From NCBI GenBank assembly GCA_039707655.1, contig CM077664.1, forward strand, positions 202,300,195-202,364,194: a DNA stretch of 64,000 nt, given 5' to 3'. Shown here one piece after another: positions 10,035 to 21,928 of the stretch (within the stretch, counting starts at the first letter, position 1; every line of letters starts with the position of its first letter). Made by a program: the position numbers and the translations under genes. This stretch comes from Elymus sibiricus. Its lineage: Eukaryota > Streptophyta > Magnoliopsida > Poales > Poaceae. A model generated the notes under the pieces. The model saw only the letters and a list, made by a program, of their open reading frames with translations, was not told the origin of the DNA and searched no databases.

Positions 10035-12502
10035 GCATCCCCAAGCTTAATTCCTGCTCGTCCTCGAGTAGGTAAATGATAAAAACAGAATTTTTGATGT
10101 GGAATGCTACCTATCATATTCATGATATATTATTTTCTTTTATAGCATGGACATTTGGACTTGAATGATTCAAACAATAGTCTATAGTTTGACATGAAGA
10201 TATAAATACTCAAGCATGCTAACAAGCAACCATGTCTTTCAAAATATCAACGCTAAAGAAAGTTATCCCTAGCCCATTATGCTCAATCATTGATCCATTC
10301 ATGAAACACACTCAATATTAGCTACACACAATGCACAAGTATGACAATAGTGCTCTCTAGTTGGTGCTTTATAAGAGAAGATGGAGACTCAAAATAAAAA
10401 TAAAAAATTGCATAAAAGTAAATAGATAGGCCCTTCGCAGAGGGAAGCAGAGATTTGCAAATGTGCCAGAGCTCAAAGCTTAAATTAGAGAGATGAAAAT
10501 ATTTTGAGAGGCATGCTTTTCCTGTCAATGAAAACGACCGAGAATTCCCAATATCTTCCATGCTAGACACATCATAGGCGGTTCCCAAACAGAAAGTAAA
10601 GTTTATTTCCTTTCCACCATTCTTTCACAATCCATGGCTAGCCGTATCCACGGGTGCCCTCCATACCAACACTTTCCAAGGAATTTTGTTGTTATTAATT
10701 TTTGATTCATTGTGGGACTGGGCATCCCTATTACCAGCCACTCTCTCATGCAATGACAAGTGAATAAACACTCATCGTGAGAATAACACACCTAGCATGA
10801 AAAATATTGGCCACCCCCTGCCGCTTCATGGGCGGTACGAGCACACAAAACGGAAAATTATTTTGAAAATTAGAGTTGGCACACGCAAATTTACTTGGAA
10901 CGGCATGGAAATACCGCATATAGGTAGATATGGTGGACTCATTTGGCACAACTTGGGTTTAAGGAGTTTGGATGCACAAGCAGTATTTCCGCTTAGTACA
11001 AATGAAGGCTAGCAAATAGATTGAGAAGCAACCAACCAAAAAGCGAAAACGGTCATAAACATGCATTGAACATAACTAACACCGAATAATGCACCATAAG
11101 TAGGATATAATTTCGTTGCATAACTATTGACTTAATGTGCATGCATAGGGAATCACAAACCTTAACACTAATATTCTTACTAAATCACAATTACTCACTA
11201 ACATGACTCACATATTATCATCTCTATATCGCAAAACTATTGCAAGGAATTACACTTATCATATCCAATGATCTATATGAAAGTTTTTATTATATCCCTC
11301 TTGAATATTCATCACTTTGGGACCAAATTCATATCTTGTGCAAATTACCATTACTATTGTCAACTCTCAAAAAGATATAAGTGAAGCATGAGAGCGCATA
11401 TATATTTCTTCAAAATTTTAATCTTATCAACTCTCAAAATAATATAAGTGAAGCATGAGAGTGCAAATATTTCTATAAAATATAACCACCACCGTGCTCA
11501 AAAAGATTTAAGTGAAGCACTAGAGCAACTGCCTAGCTCAAAAATAATAATTAAGTGAAGCACATAGAGTATTCTAACAAATCATGATGAACGTGTGGCT
11601 CTCTCAAATAGGTGTGTCCAGCAAGGATGATTGTGACAAACTAAAAAGCAAACAAAGCAAAGACTCATATAATACACGACACTCCAAGCAAAACACATAT
11701 CACGTGACGAATAAAAATATAGCTCCAAGTAAAATTACCGATGGTTGGTAGAAGAAAGAGGGGATGCCTTCCGGGGCATCCCCAAGCTTAGACGCTTGAG
11801 TCTTCCTTGAATATTACCTTGGGGTGCCTCGGACATCCCCAAGATTAGGCTCTTTCCACTCCTTATTCCTTCATCCATCGTGATCTTACCCAAAACTTGA
11901 AAACTTCAATCACACAAAACTCAACAAAACCTTCGTGAGATCCGTTAGTATAACAAAACAAATCACTACTTTAAGTACTGTTGCAAACCCATTCATATTT
12001 TATTTTTGCATTATACCTACTGTATTCTAACTTCTCCCTGGCTTATACCCCCCGATACAATCCATAGTTTCATCAAAACAAGCAAGCAGTGCATCAAAAA
12101 CAGAATCTGTCAAAAACAGAACAGTTTGTAGAGATCTATTTAAAAGCTATACTTCTGTAACTCCAAAAATTCTGAAAAATTAGGACAACGTGGGAAATTC
12201 ATATACCAATATTGTGTAAAAATTTCAGATTTTCTGACGCTCCAGCGCAGAACCAAAATTCCAGCACTGGACGCAAAACTTTCTATTTTCCAAACAGCAT
12301 CAATTATACTATCTTCCAAATCATCCCAAAGGTTTTACTTGGCACAAACACTAATTAAAACATAAAAACTCAATCATAACAGTAGCATAAATGTGCAAAC
12401 ACACAATAACAGAAACAAAAGGTAAACATTTATTTTATTCGTTGGGTTGCCTCCCAACAAGCGCTATTGTTTTATGCCCCTAGCTAGGCATAATGCATAG
12501 TT
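10035..12502 (-). other. Non-coding 3' half of the non-autonomous Gypsy
   Basis: This 2.4-kb AT-rich stretch has no ORF with recognisable domains where an autonomous element would carry pol. It contains the purine-rich tract next to the 3' LTR (10035-10050) and a tandem motif array (11364-11570). The segment near 12180-12420 is shared with 25801-26060 in a second element of the same LTR family, which shows it is a conserved part of the family and not random filler. Confidence 0.7.
11364..11570 (-). repeat. Four-copy degenerate tandem motif in Gypsy internal DNA
   Basis: The core CTCAAAA-rich segment followed by AAGTGAAGCA and AGAG recurs at about 11364-11396, 11430-11463, 11496-11525 and 11535-11570, with a spacing of 40-66 bp. 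Such arrays are common in the non-coding part of long plant Gypsy elements; the function is unknown. Confidence 0.7.
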
Positions 12503-13567
12503 TCAAGTATTGTCATCCTTCAAGTTGATTCCATAAGTGGCCCTCATAATGGATTCATATGGTGCTTTAATTTTCTTCCTAGGGAAATGTTCCATACCCT
12601 TTTTTAATGGAAATTGAAATTTTATATTCCTTTCTTTCATGTCAATAACGGCACCTATGGTTCGTAAGAACGGTCTACCAAGTATTATGGGGCAAGAAGG
12701 ATTACATTCAATGTCAAGTATAATAAAATCAATGGGAACATAATTTGTATTTGCAAGAATAATAACATCATTAATTCTACCCAAAGGCTTTTTAATAGTA
12801 GAATCCGCCAAGTGCAAATTAAGAGAACATTCATCTATATTGGTAAAACCTAGCTCATCACATAGAGATTTTGGAATTGTGGAATCGCTAGCACCCAAAT
12901 CACATAAAGCATTGCACTCATAATTTTTAATTTTAACTTTAATGGTGGGTTCCCATTCATCATATAATTTTCTAGGAATTGAAATTTCTAGTTCTAGCTT
13001 TTCTTCTAATGCTTTCATCATTGATTCTACGATGTGTTTAGTAAAAGCCTTATTTTGCTCATAAGCGTAGGGTGAATTTAGCATGGATTGTAACAAAGAA
13101 ATGCACTCAATCAAAGAACAACTATCATAATTAAAATCTTTGTAATCCAAAAGAGTGGGCACATCACTAGTTAAAGTTTTTACCTCTCCAAACCCACTTT
13201 TATCAAAAATATTATCAAGATTTTCACCCTCCGAATTATGGGGACGCCTACTAGCTAAAGTTGACTCTTCTTCGGTCCCCTTTTCATCAAGTTTTATATT
13301 GCTAAACAAGGAATCAATAGATGAAACACCAATCATTTTAATATCCTCATCATTACTACGATAGAAACCGGGAGGAATCGCTTTTTCTAAAAATTCTCGT
13401 TTAGCTTTTAGCATAGCGGTTCTTTTCTTACTCTCATCCATGGAGACATATAAAGCTTTAATTGATTCATTAATATCAATTTTGGGTGGTATAATTTTAG
13501 TCTTAAGATTTTCCACGTCATGAATAATTCTATCAATGCTCCTAGACATATCATCAAGTTTACTCAA
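12503..13567 (-). CDS. Protease-containing ORF of the non-autonomous Gypsy
   Basis: This 354-residue ORF lies downstream of gag. The N-terminal third is charged and possibly coiled-coil (MSKLDDMSRSIDRIIHDVEN). The C-terminal part is retropepsin-like, with the active-site loop CDLGASDSTIP at about residue 225 and the motif CPIILGRPFLRTIGAVIDM. It ends seven codons after ATYGI. The ORF is intact, unlike gag, and is transposon-encoded. In the family the product processes Gag. There is no polymerase downstream. Confidence 0.75.
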   Translation of the reverse strand: MSKLDDMSRSIDRIIHDVENLKTKIIPPKIDINESIKALYVSMDESKKRTAMLKAKREFLEKAIPPGFYRSNDEDIKMIGVSSIDSLFSNIKLDEKGTEEESTLASRRPHNSEGENLDNIFDKSGFGEVKTLTSDVPTLLDYKDFNYDSCSLIECISLLQSMLNSPYAYEQNKAFTKHIVESMMKALEEKLELEISIPRKLYDEWEPTIKVKIKNYECNALCDLGASDSTIPKSLCDELGFTNIDECSLNLHLADSTIKKPLGRINDVIILANTNYVPIDFIILDIECNPSCPIILGRPFLRTIGAVIDMKERNIKFQFPLKKGMEHFPRKKIKAPYESIMRATYGINLKDDNT

Positions 13568-13627
13568 TTTTTCTTCTATCGTGGTGTTGAAAACTTTTTG
13601 AGCATTAATAAATTATTTAATATTACT

Positions 13628-14583
13628 TTAAAGATCAGAGGGCATCCTATTATTATTATTATAAGAATTACCATAGGAATTGTCATGATTATTAGAGGAA
13701 TTTCCAGGAAACGGTCTAGCATTGAAATTACCTCTATAAGCATTATTATTAAAATTGTTTCGCGAGACAAAATTCACATCTATGGGATCAATATTTTGCT
13801 CAATCAAAGTGGATAAAGGCACATCATTAGGATCAATAGGAGTATTTTTGCTAGCAACCAATTTCATAAGCGCATCAACTTTATCACTCAAAGTACTAAT
13901 TTCTTCAACAGAATTCACTATTTTACTAGTAGGAACTCTTTCAGTATGCCATTGTGAATAATTTGCCATAATATTATCAAGCAATTTAGTAGCTTCTCCC
14001 AAAGTAATTTCCATAAAAGTACCACGGAATCTAAAAGATTTCTAGAGACAAAATTTAATCCCGCATAAAAAATTTGTATGATCATCCATAAATTTAAACC
14101 ATGAGTAGGGCAATTTCTTATCATTAATTTCATCCTTTCCCAAGATTGGGCAACATGCTCATGATCAAGTTGCTTAAAATTCATAATTTGATTTCTAAGA
14201 GAAATAATTTTCGTGGGAGGAAAATACTTGGTAATAAAAGCATTTTTACACCTATCCCAAGAATTGATACTATTTCGTGGTAAACATGAAAACCAAATTT
14301 TTGCACGATCCCGTAAGGAGAATGGGAATAATTTTAATTTCAAAATATCATTATCCACATCTTTTTTCTTTTGCATATCACACAATTCTACGAAAGTGTT
14401 AAGATGGGATGCAGCATCTTCATTAGGACTACCAGAAAATTGTTCTTTCATAACAAGATTTAGCAAAGCGGCATTAATATCACAAGTCTCCGCACTAGCG
14501 GCGGGAGGAGCAATCGGAGTACTAATAAAATCATTATTATTAGTATTAGAAAAATCACACAATTTTGTATTTTCTTGAGACAT
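13628..14583 (-). pseudogene. Gag of the non-autonomous Gypsy, frameshifted
   Basis: I take the ATG at 14583 (MSQENTKLCDF) as start because it follows the leader, although the frame is open a little further upstream. The capsid-like domain is clear: LFPFSLRDRAKIWFSCLP, INSWDRCKNAFITKYFPP and IMNFKQLDHEHVAQSWERM. Near 14020 the frame is lost. The coding trend continues in another frame (ITLGEATKLLDNIMANYSQW) to an Asn-rich tail ending at about 13628. One frameshift therefore splits gag. No zinc knuckle is present, consistent with the lineage. Confidence 0.75.
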
Positions 14584-14774
14584 CGTGGCTACGCAAACAA
14601 GATAACAAGCAAGCAAACAAGCAAACAAGAAAAAGGCAAACGGAAAATATTTTTGTATTTTTGTAAAAACTTTTTAGATGTGGGGGAGATGAAAACGAGA
14701 GGCAAAGGCAAGTAAAGTAAATGCAAGGAGATGTAAGTTTTATGCGTAGGTACTTGATAGATGTTGATGATGTC

Positions 14775-14792
14775 TCCCCGGCAACGGCGCCA
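14775..14792 (-). promoter_or_regulatory. tRNA-Asp primer-binding site of the non-autonomous Gypsy
   Basis: The minus strand reads TGGCGCCGTTGCCGGGGA, a perfect match to the tRNA-Asp 3' end as I know it. It lies 11 nt from the LTR edge at 14804. Confidence 0.9.
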
Positions 14793-14803
14793 GAAATTTT
14801 TCC

Positions 14804-16312
14804 TGCTACTTGTGAGCTGCGTTGGTAATTCCCTGAAGAGGAAGAGAGATGCAGTACAGTAGAGATAAGTATTTCCCTCAGTTATGAAACCAAGGTTATC
14901 AATCCAGTAGGAGAATCACGCAACACCTCGTTAGCAGCACCTGCACACAAAACAACAAATCCTTGCACCCAACGCAAACAAGGGGTTGTCAATCCCTCGG
15001 CGGTTAACTGCAAGATTAAATTGTATGTGATAGATAGATAGATTGAACTAAAATATAAAATAAAATAAATAAAGTAAAAGTGCAGCAAGGTATTTTTATG
15101 GTTTTTAATACATGATTTAGATAGACCCGGGGGCCATAGTTTTCACTAGAGGCTTCTCTCATAAAAATAGCATACGGTGGGTAAACAAATTACTGTTGGG
15201 CAATTGATAGAAAAGCAAATAATCATGACGATATCCAAGGCAATGATCATGTATATAGGCATCACATCCGAGACAAGTAGACCAACTCCTGCCTGCATCT
15301 ACTACTATTACTCCACACATCGACCGCTATCCAGCATGCATCTAGTGTATTAAGTCCATAAAGAACGGAGTAACGCCTTAAGCAAGATGACATGATGTAG
15401 ACAAAGTAAACTCACGCATAAATAAACCCCATCTTTTTACCCTTAATAGCAATGATACATACGTGTCATGTCCCTTTCTGTCACTGGGATTGAGCACCGC
15501 AAGATCGAACCCATTACAAAGCACCTCTTCCCATGGCAAGATAAATCAATCTAGTTGGCCAAACCAAATCAATAGATCAGACAAGAAATACGAAGCTATA
15601 ATAATCATGCATAAAAGAGTTCAGAGAAGACTCAAATAATATTCATGGATAATCTGATCATAAACTCACAATTCATCGGATCCCAACAAACACACCGCAA
15701 AAAGTGATTACATCTGATAGAACTCCAAGAACATCGAGGAGAACATTGTATTGAAGATCAAAAAGAGAGAAGAAGGCATCTAGCTACTAACTATGGACCC
15801 AAAGGTCTATGGTAATCTACTCACGCATCATCGGAAGGGCAGCAAGGTTGATGTAGAGCCCCTCCGTGATCGATTCCCCCTCCGGTGGAGTACCAGAAAA
15901 GGCCTCCAGATGGGATCTCTCGAGAATAGAAGCTTGCTGGATAGAGGTGGAATTAGGTCAAACGGAGCTGTGTGGGCCCCACAAGCCACCAGGGCGCGCC
16001 ACCCCCCTGGGGCGCGCCCTGGTGCCTCGTGGGCCACTGCTTCATCTTCTGGCCCTCTCCCGAAGCTTCCAGTACTTGTTATGTCTAGAAAAAAATCTCC
16101 AAAAAGTTTCATGGCATTTGGACTTCGTTTGGTACTGATATTCTGGAAAACCAAAAACAGGCAAAAAATAGCAATTGGCACTGGGCACTAAGTTAATAGG
16201 TTAGTCCCAAAAAATGATATATAATTGCTATAAATGCATATAAAAACATCCAAGATTGATAATATAATAGCATGGAACAATCAAAAATTATAGATGCGTT
16301 GGAGACGTATCA
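14804..16312 (-). repeat. 5' LTR of the non-autonomous Gypsy (1509 bp)
   Basis: TG...CA termini match those of the 3' LTR. It lacks about 55 bp present in the other LTR (junction near 15938-15944). The GC hairpin module is at about 15988-16026. The right edge is followed by the second CTCAA (16313-16317). Confidence 0.9.
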
Positions 16313-16317
16313 CTCAA

Positions 16318-16429
16318 CAACGGGTCATATTACCTGGTTGACATACGTGAGGCAGACAAGTCACAAACCTCTGAGGAGGAAACAAGCCGGCCCTGGAACA
16401 TTGCCCAGCTCTGGCCATATTACACCTAA
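16318..16429 (+). pseudogene. Integrase C-terminus of the Tat element, resumed after the insertion
   Basis: When the nested Gypsy and one CTCAA are removed, the codons continue in frame from PPWEGPFVVSKNLN into NGSYYLVDIREA and end PWNIAQLWPYYT at TAA 16427-16429. This is the end of pol. Confidence 0.8.
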
Positions 16430-17295
16430 GTCCTCGGCTAGGTCATATCTTTGTACATACCTTCTACCGTGTATATACCTATTTTTGATCAAATAAAATA
16501 AAGACCGGTAGCTCTGTATAAGAGACTCTTTGTCGTTTCGCCTCAAAGTTGTGTGTTGGCTCTTTATTTGTTGATCTTGGTTATTTGGGGGCTTCCAACT
16601 CAATTGAGTTTAGCTTACAAAACCCGTTAACCTGGCGAAGCGCCACAAGTTGGTTAAACCTGCCTGTTAGCAAGATGCTACTCCATAAAGGCTACCCGGC
16701 GTACGCCTGATGAGTCAATCACAAAGGTGACCCTGAATTCATCAGAGTTAAAATGCTCGATTAGTTGCGTGAGAGCTAGCTTTCAGAGAGCGAGGATAAA
16801 CCAACAGGCCAGCTTCATGAAAGCAATTCAGACTTGAGCTTTATAAGCCGGTCTTCCAAGTTGTGTTTTAAAAAACCGGCTTGTTACAGTCGTGTTTTAT
16901 TTTCTGCATTTATTTCCTCTTTACATGCATACATAATTTCATATATTCATACATGGCATCTACCTTAGTTAAGATTGATCTTTTATTACAAGCATTAATG
17001 TGATATTCATCACTCAAAACTGTTGCTATGTACGATAGTTATTGCCTGTGCAGAATCACTCTCATTGCAAACACCGGCTCTCGAGGCCCAAAAGAGGATT
17101 CACAATGGCAAGGCATCCACAAAAGTATTTGTACAGGAAACAGCATCACAGTACATGATGGCACTGGCATCAGCAACGAGTGTTTGACGCTAAGTTATTA
17201 CAAGTCGCCCATCGGGCTGCACGCAAAAATGTTATTCCTCCCAAGTTCCACTACAGTCAAAGAAGAGCCGGTATGTGCCAGATTGAGGACACAGG
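16430..17295. other. Non-coding DNA between Tat pol and the antisense gene
   Basis: No convincing coding sequence is seen. The segment belongs to the Tat element, which is known to carry long non-coding or antisense-coding DNA between pol and the 3' LTR. An AATAAA-type run (ATAAAATAAAG near 16493-16503) could serve the sense transcript. Confidence 0.5.
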
Positions 17296-20200
17296 ATGAT
17301 CAAGGAGCGTTTTGACCCGGCTCTTCGCGGTTGTCATCATCCTCCGCCCCTTCTTGGCTTGTGGACTCGTCGGTCGACCACTGAATGGAGCGCAATGCTT
17401 CAAACATCGCATCAGCGGAAATCATGGAAGAAGGATCAACTTCAGGGGCAAGATTGCTTACGCGCGCGAGTAAGAGCCACCGGCTCAAAGTTTGGTGGCT
17501 CAATCCGCTCGTTATCTTCCGTATATCCGGCCTGGTACCTGGACAAGTCCGCCTCTTCGGCAATGGCAGTGGCGGCAACTCGGGTTTCCTTTATGCGGCG
17601 TCTGAAGTCCTTCTCACTGAATGGGGTGTCATCTACATTGAATTCCGGATACCCGCCCACAATCTGAGCCGGATCCAGTTCTGGCATGTAGGCTTTGGTG
17701 TGAGCGAGAACTGTCAGAGCACCAGTGCGACAAGCCGCCTTCTTCAATTCTTCAACCCACTTGGGCACAACTGGAAGTTCTTTCAACATGTCAGCAATCA
17801 ACTGTGGCGGCATCTTGGTATTTTTCGCGGCCATTACGCAATGAGAGCCGCCTATGTATAGCTGCTCCACAAAGGTGTAAACCGCCTTCAATTTCACCAG
17901 TGGTTGCTGAACAAGGGTTTGGTTCTTGTGGCCTTCAAAGATAAAGTACACGCGATCAGTAAAGCCGGCTCAGAATATTCGGTTGGTATAATTGACTCAT
18001 AGCAGTCTTCTTACTTACCGAAGATGGACTTGCACATAGCTGTGATCTGGCCCTTTAGAGTGGCTAGCTCTCGGGTTACCGGCTCCATCTTAGCCTCGGC
18101 CTCTTGAGCACACTCAGCTAAGGCGGCTCTTTCTGCCTCGGTCTCTTTCAAGGTGCTCCTCACAAGGAGCAGTGACTTGGTGGCTTCTGCAGATGATTTT
18201 TCAGCCTCTTTACGCAGTTTTTTCTCCTTCCTTGCTTCCTTTCAGAAGAAGGAAGCCTGCTCCTCCACTTGATTCAGCATGTCCTGCAAGGCAGTTTCAG
18301 TTATACATCATCTAAGCATGTCCCGAGCCGCCCTTCCGGTTGACCCGGCACATGGGGGCTACATGTTTCAGCTCTTCAACAAAAACAACAAGTTCCATGC
18401 AGATGCAGGCATTCCACATGGCACTTGGGGGCTAATGCATAATTTGATCTATCTTACTACATATGGAGACCAGCCCGTCATAATATGACGACCCGGCCTT
18501 TGGGTGCCACCGTTTGAGGTTATGCATGCAATGAAATATTTTAAAGTCCCGGGTCATCATTCTATAATGACCCAGCCCTTGGGGGCTACACATATATATG
18601 GTTCATGACAGAAGGCACAAGTTACCTCGTATTTCCGCTTCAATGAAGATATCATTGCAATTTCTGTGTCCCGGCTTTCAGACAGCCGGGTCAGCACAGC
18701 TTGGTGCAGGGTATTGGCGTCTTGATCTTCAAAGGCGGAGAAGTCAAGAGCCGCCTTCCCTTTGTTCTTCAGGGGTGGCTCAGCCCTGGCAGGAACCTTG
18801 GTGAGAGTAGTAGAGGCTTTCGGTGGAGCAGTTTGCCGTTCACTCATCACCACTACTTCCTCTTGAGCCGGTGCTCTGGGCTGCTCTTCGGGCTGCTCTT
18901 CAGTTAAATTCTCTTTCTCCTGAGTGACAGGAGAGGAAGCATGAGCCGGGCTCGCAGGAGTGTCTTGGGGCAGCGGGCTGTTCTGGAACGCCGGCTCATC
19001 CTGGGTGACCAAGGTGGCCTCCGTTTCTTCCTGAGGGCTTGTTTGAATAACCGGGTCAGATGACCCGGTGATGGCTTTCTTCTTAATAGCCTTGGCGTTG
19101 TACATGGAACAAAGAGTTATTCAGTTAAAGGATGAAGAGCAAGAAACCACTATATGATGCAAGATGATTAAATTACTTACCCAGGGTTGATATTGAAAGT
19201 CGGTGCCTGAGTAGCGCTTGATTCATCCGAAGAGGGGGACGTCTGATAGGCCGAATCATTTAAATGTAAGGGTTCCTTGAAACGACCAGCTAGAGGAAAA
19301 GAGGAAGTTGGACTAAGAAGCACCTCTGTCCGCGCTCTACGGGATGGCGGCTCATTTGGAAGCCCGCCACTCAACTCTCGTTCACTACTCCGGGTCTTCC
19401 TTTTGGAGGTTCCGGCGTGTTGTGTTTTCTTCAAAAGAAATTGGGGATCCAAGTGAGCATCTTGATGTGAAAAAGGGACTTTACGGATGGTAACCCGGGG
19501 TTTTCTTCGGATTTTGCGGACTACAACCCAGGTTTTCTTTCGAACAGGTTTTGGGGAGTCGGAGTCTGAAGAAATCAAAGTTACCTCTAGCTCGATGGTG
19601 TGGCTAATTTCAGCTTCTTCATGTGAGGAGTTAGCATCAGCAATCTGATTAAAAAGACGGCCAAGAGAGTCAAGTTCTACCTCATTGTCTTCATCGTTAT
19701 CTGACTCTTCTTCGTCGTCCTCTCGAGGAGGGGTAGGATCTTGAACCTCAACCCGCCACCAGTCATCATTCTCCTGTATCACGGCGGGTGGATGGAGTTA
19801 CGACAAGGATAAAACAATATTGACAAGACGAAAGGTGACCAAGAAGGCTTACCTTAGGTGCCGGGTTGTTGGCGTAGAATGGGGCGAGCCCCACGAGCTT
19901 AATGTCGTCCTTTGTTTCGCCAAGGAGCTTCTTGGCAAAATTTGAGGACATCTTTCTCCTTGAGATTAACCCGGCTAAATCGAAGTGGGTCTTCGTGATG
20001 GCCGGTGTAGGTATGCATAAGTCGGGCCCTGGAGCTCAGTGGCTGGATTCGCCACTCGACCCAAGTCTGGGTCAAGTCGACACCGGTGAGGCCATGAGCA
20101 ATCAGCGCATTCATCTTTGGATAGAGAGGCTCCAGGTTCTCTCTCTCTCTTCCCTGGAAGCAAGACCCGAGAAGGCTGCAGTGACGGCAAGCCGGTTGGC

Positions 20201-20742
20201 CCGGTAACCCGGCAGTAGGTGCTGTCCTTCGGGATATGTGTCTTTGCAATAAAACCAGGTGCGGTGCCACCCTTTCGGGTGGCTGGCCGGCTTGGCGTTG
20301 GGGAAGACTATGTTTTTCCTTCTTTGGATAGAAATTCCACCAAGTTCAATACTTGGACCATCCTTGTGCTCTGTTTGGCGGTTCAAATAGAAGAATTCCC
20401 GGAACAGGCTAAGAGATGGCTCAAGCTACAGATAAACTTCGCAGAATACTTGGAATTGGCACAGATTGAAGATGGAATCGGGGGCCAAGTCTTGAGGCCT
20501 GATATTGAAGAAATGCAATACATCCCTGAGAAACTTCGAGCCGGGAGGACGAAAACCCCTTGAAACATGATCAGCAAATATGATGATCTCATTCTGGACG
20601 GGTTGGGGTGGATCTCTTCTTCAGGAGCTCGCCATGAAATTGCTTCCTTAGCCGGCAGCAGCCCGGAATCCACCAGGGCTTGCAGACTAAGTTCAGACAT
20701 GCTGGACTTGGCCCAGTTGACGATCTTGGGCTTGGGAGGCAT
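17296..20742 (-). pseudogene. Antisense multi-exon gene of the Tat element (putative gypsy-type transposon domain protein)
   Basis: On the minus strand the ATG at 20742 begins MPPKPKIVNWAKSSMSELSL. A frame change near 20560 leads into SHPKGWHRTWFYCKDTYPEG and then GLTGVDLTQTWVEWRIQPLS and KDDIKLVGLAPFYANNPAPK (ends about 19852, then a GT donor). This is the plant 'putative gypsy type transposon' family (PF04195-like, from memory). Further exons encode an acidic, Ser-rich region (19782-19190), a Pro/Glu-rich region (19105-18615), a Lys/Glu/Ala coiled-coil stretch (about 18290-18005) and a C-terminal segment (17951-17296, YIGGSHCVMAAKNTKMPP). Exon edges carry GT...AG signals. Several frame breaks mean this copy is probably dead. 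Function is unknown; antisense genes at this position are known in Grande/Ogre-type elements. Confidence 0.7.
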
Positions 20743-21224
20743 TGTTTCAGCTGCTATGAAAAAGAGAAGATGTCATAAGCCGGCAAAATGTGAGCCTTTC
20801 AATTTAATATAAATGAAATATACGAGCCGGCGATTGAGATATTTGGCTGGGTTCCGAGAGGGGATGCAAATGAAATCCGGGTCAAAATTGCTAATGAAGA
20901 TAAGCCGGAAATTACATGGCATGGATTTTCACAAGTGTTGAGCATGGTTTGGACTACGAGTACGCAAACAAGATTCAATTGGATAAGGAAATTCTACGGA
21001 TCTGAAAACAGATAAAAATGAAAAGGTAAAAACTAGGTATGTTCCTCGCGTTATGAGAAGAAGGGCAATGGGGTCTGTCTACAGCAGTACAACAAATCTA
21101 CCGATAAGGAAAATACTGCGGAGCGGCTATTTGAACTAAAAAGCGTAAAGGACCCAACGCATTTTGGATCTATAGAGGCTGTGGCGAAGAACACGGAAGA
21201 ACAGAAGCTAATGGCGATGGGGAG

Positions 21225-21441
21225 AAAGACTTACATATTGGATGGGGAACTTCGCAGTCTTCTAGTGCGGCGGAGGCGGCCGCGCTGACGGCGTTGGATG
21301 ATCTCCGGCGACGGAAAAAAGACTCGGGCGGCGCTGAACGGGCGACGACGGTGAGCTCGAGCAGGCGCGGCGGCGTCGGAGGTTCAGAGGAGGAAGAAGA
21401 GTAGTAAGGAAGGAAGTGAGAAAGGCGCAGTCTATTTATGG
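21225..21441 (-). promoter_or_regulatory. Putative promoter and spliced 5' leader of the antisense gene
   Basis: The minus strand has a TATA-like CCATAAATAG (complement of 21432-21441), then a pyrimidine- and CpG-rich leader typical of a grass 5' UTR, then ATAT|GTAAGTC near 21230, a strong donor. An acceptor CATAGCAG lies about 10 bp before the antisense ATG at 20742. This gives a 5'-UTR intron of about 470 bp. It is inference from signals only; no transcript evidence. Confidence 0.45.
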
Positions 21442-21807
21442 GCGCCACAGGACCCCCAAACGGCGTGCATGAAATCCCAGGCGATACAGTAAACAATGGC
21501 TAAAAAGGCTCCTCAATTTTCGCGCCTAACGAGGCAATACAAATCTGTTCAAGATTCCTTGTGATGTCATCACGGATTTTGTGGTGGTAGGGTGTGACGT
21601 CATGAGGAAAAAGAGATGAAAAGTGCTAAGTCTGAAGACAGAAAGAATGACTCGGCGTTTTATTAACCCAGGAAATTATGACTAGTACAGATGGTGCTCC
21701 AAAAAGCTGGCTTGCAAAGTGGTTTGTGGGTTATTCCCCTGTTAATGGTTTGTTTTATCTCAGGATGGAGTTTAACATGAATGAATTCAAGTCAAACTGA
21801 GGGCTAA

Positions 21808-21928
21808 TGTTGGGGATATTTCCAAGCATGTAGACCTGGCAGGATGATAACCCGGCCGTAGAGCAGACTCAGCGGGTCATGTCACTGCGGGGCTAAAGGA
21901 TACTTGGTGGGCCGGCTTGATGGAGGCC
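21808..21928 (+). repeat. 3' LTR of the Tat element, left part
   Basis: Begins TGTTGGGGATATTTCC after a purine-rich ACTGAGGGCTAA. Interrupted at 21928 by a solo LTR; continues at 23610 (one AGGCC copy is the duplication). Combined LTR length is about 529 bp. Confidence 0.75.

Larger units (their letters stand above)
8471..16312 (-). mobile_element. Complete non-autonomous Gypsy retrotransposon (7842 bp)
   Basis: LTRs lie at 8471-10034 and 14804-16312, flanked by the perfect 5-bp TSD CTCAA. On the minus strand the order is 5' LTR, perfect tRNA-Asp primer-binding site, gag, a protease-containing ORF, about 2.4 kb of non-coding DNA, a purine-rich tract (AAGCTTGGGGATGC) and the 3' LTR. No RT, RNase H or integrase is present, so it must have been mobilised by an autonomous relative. 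It sits in the integrase codons of the Tat element. Confidence 0.9.
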
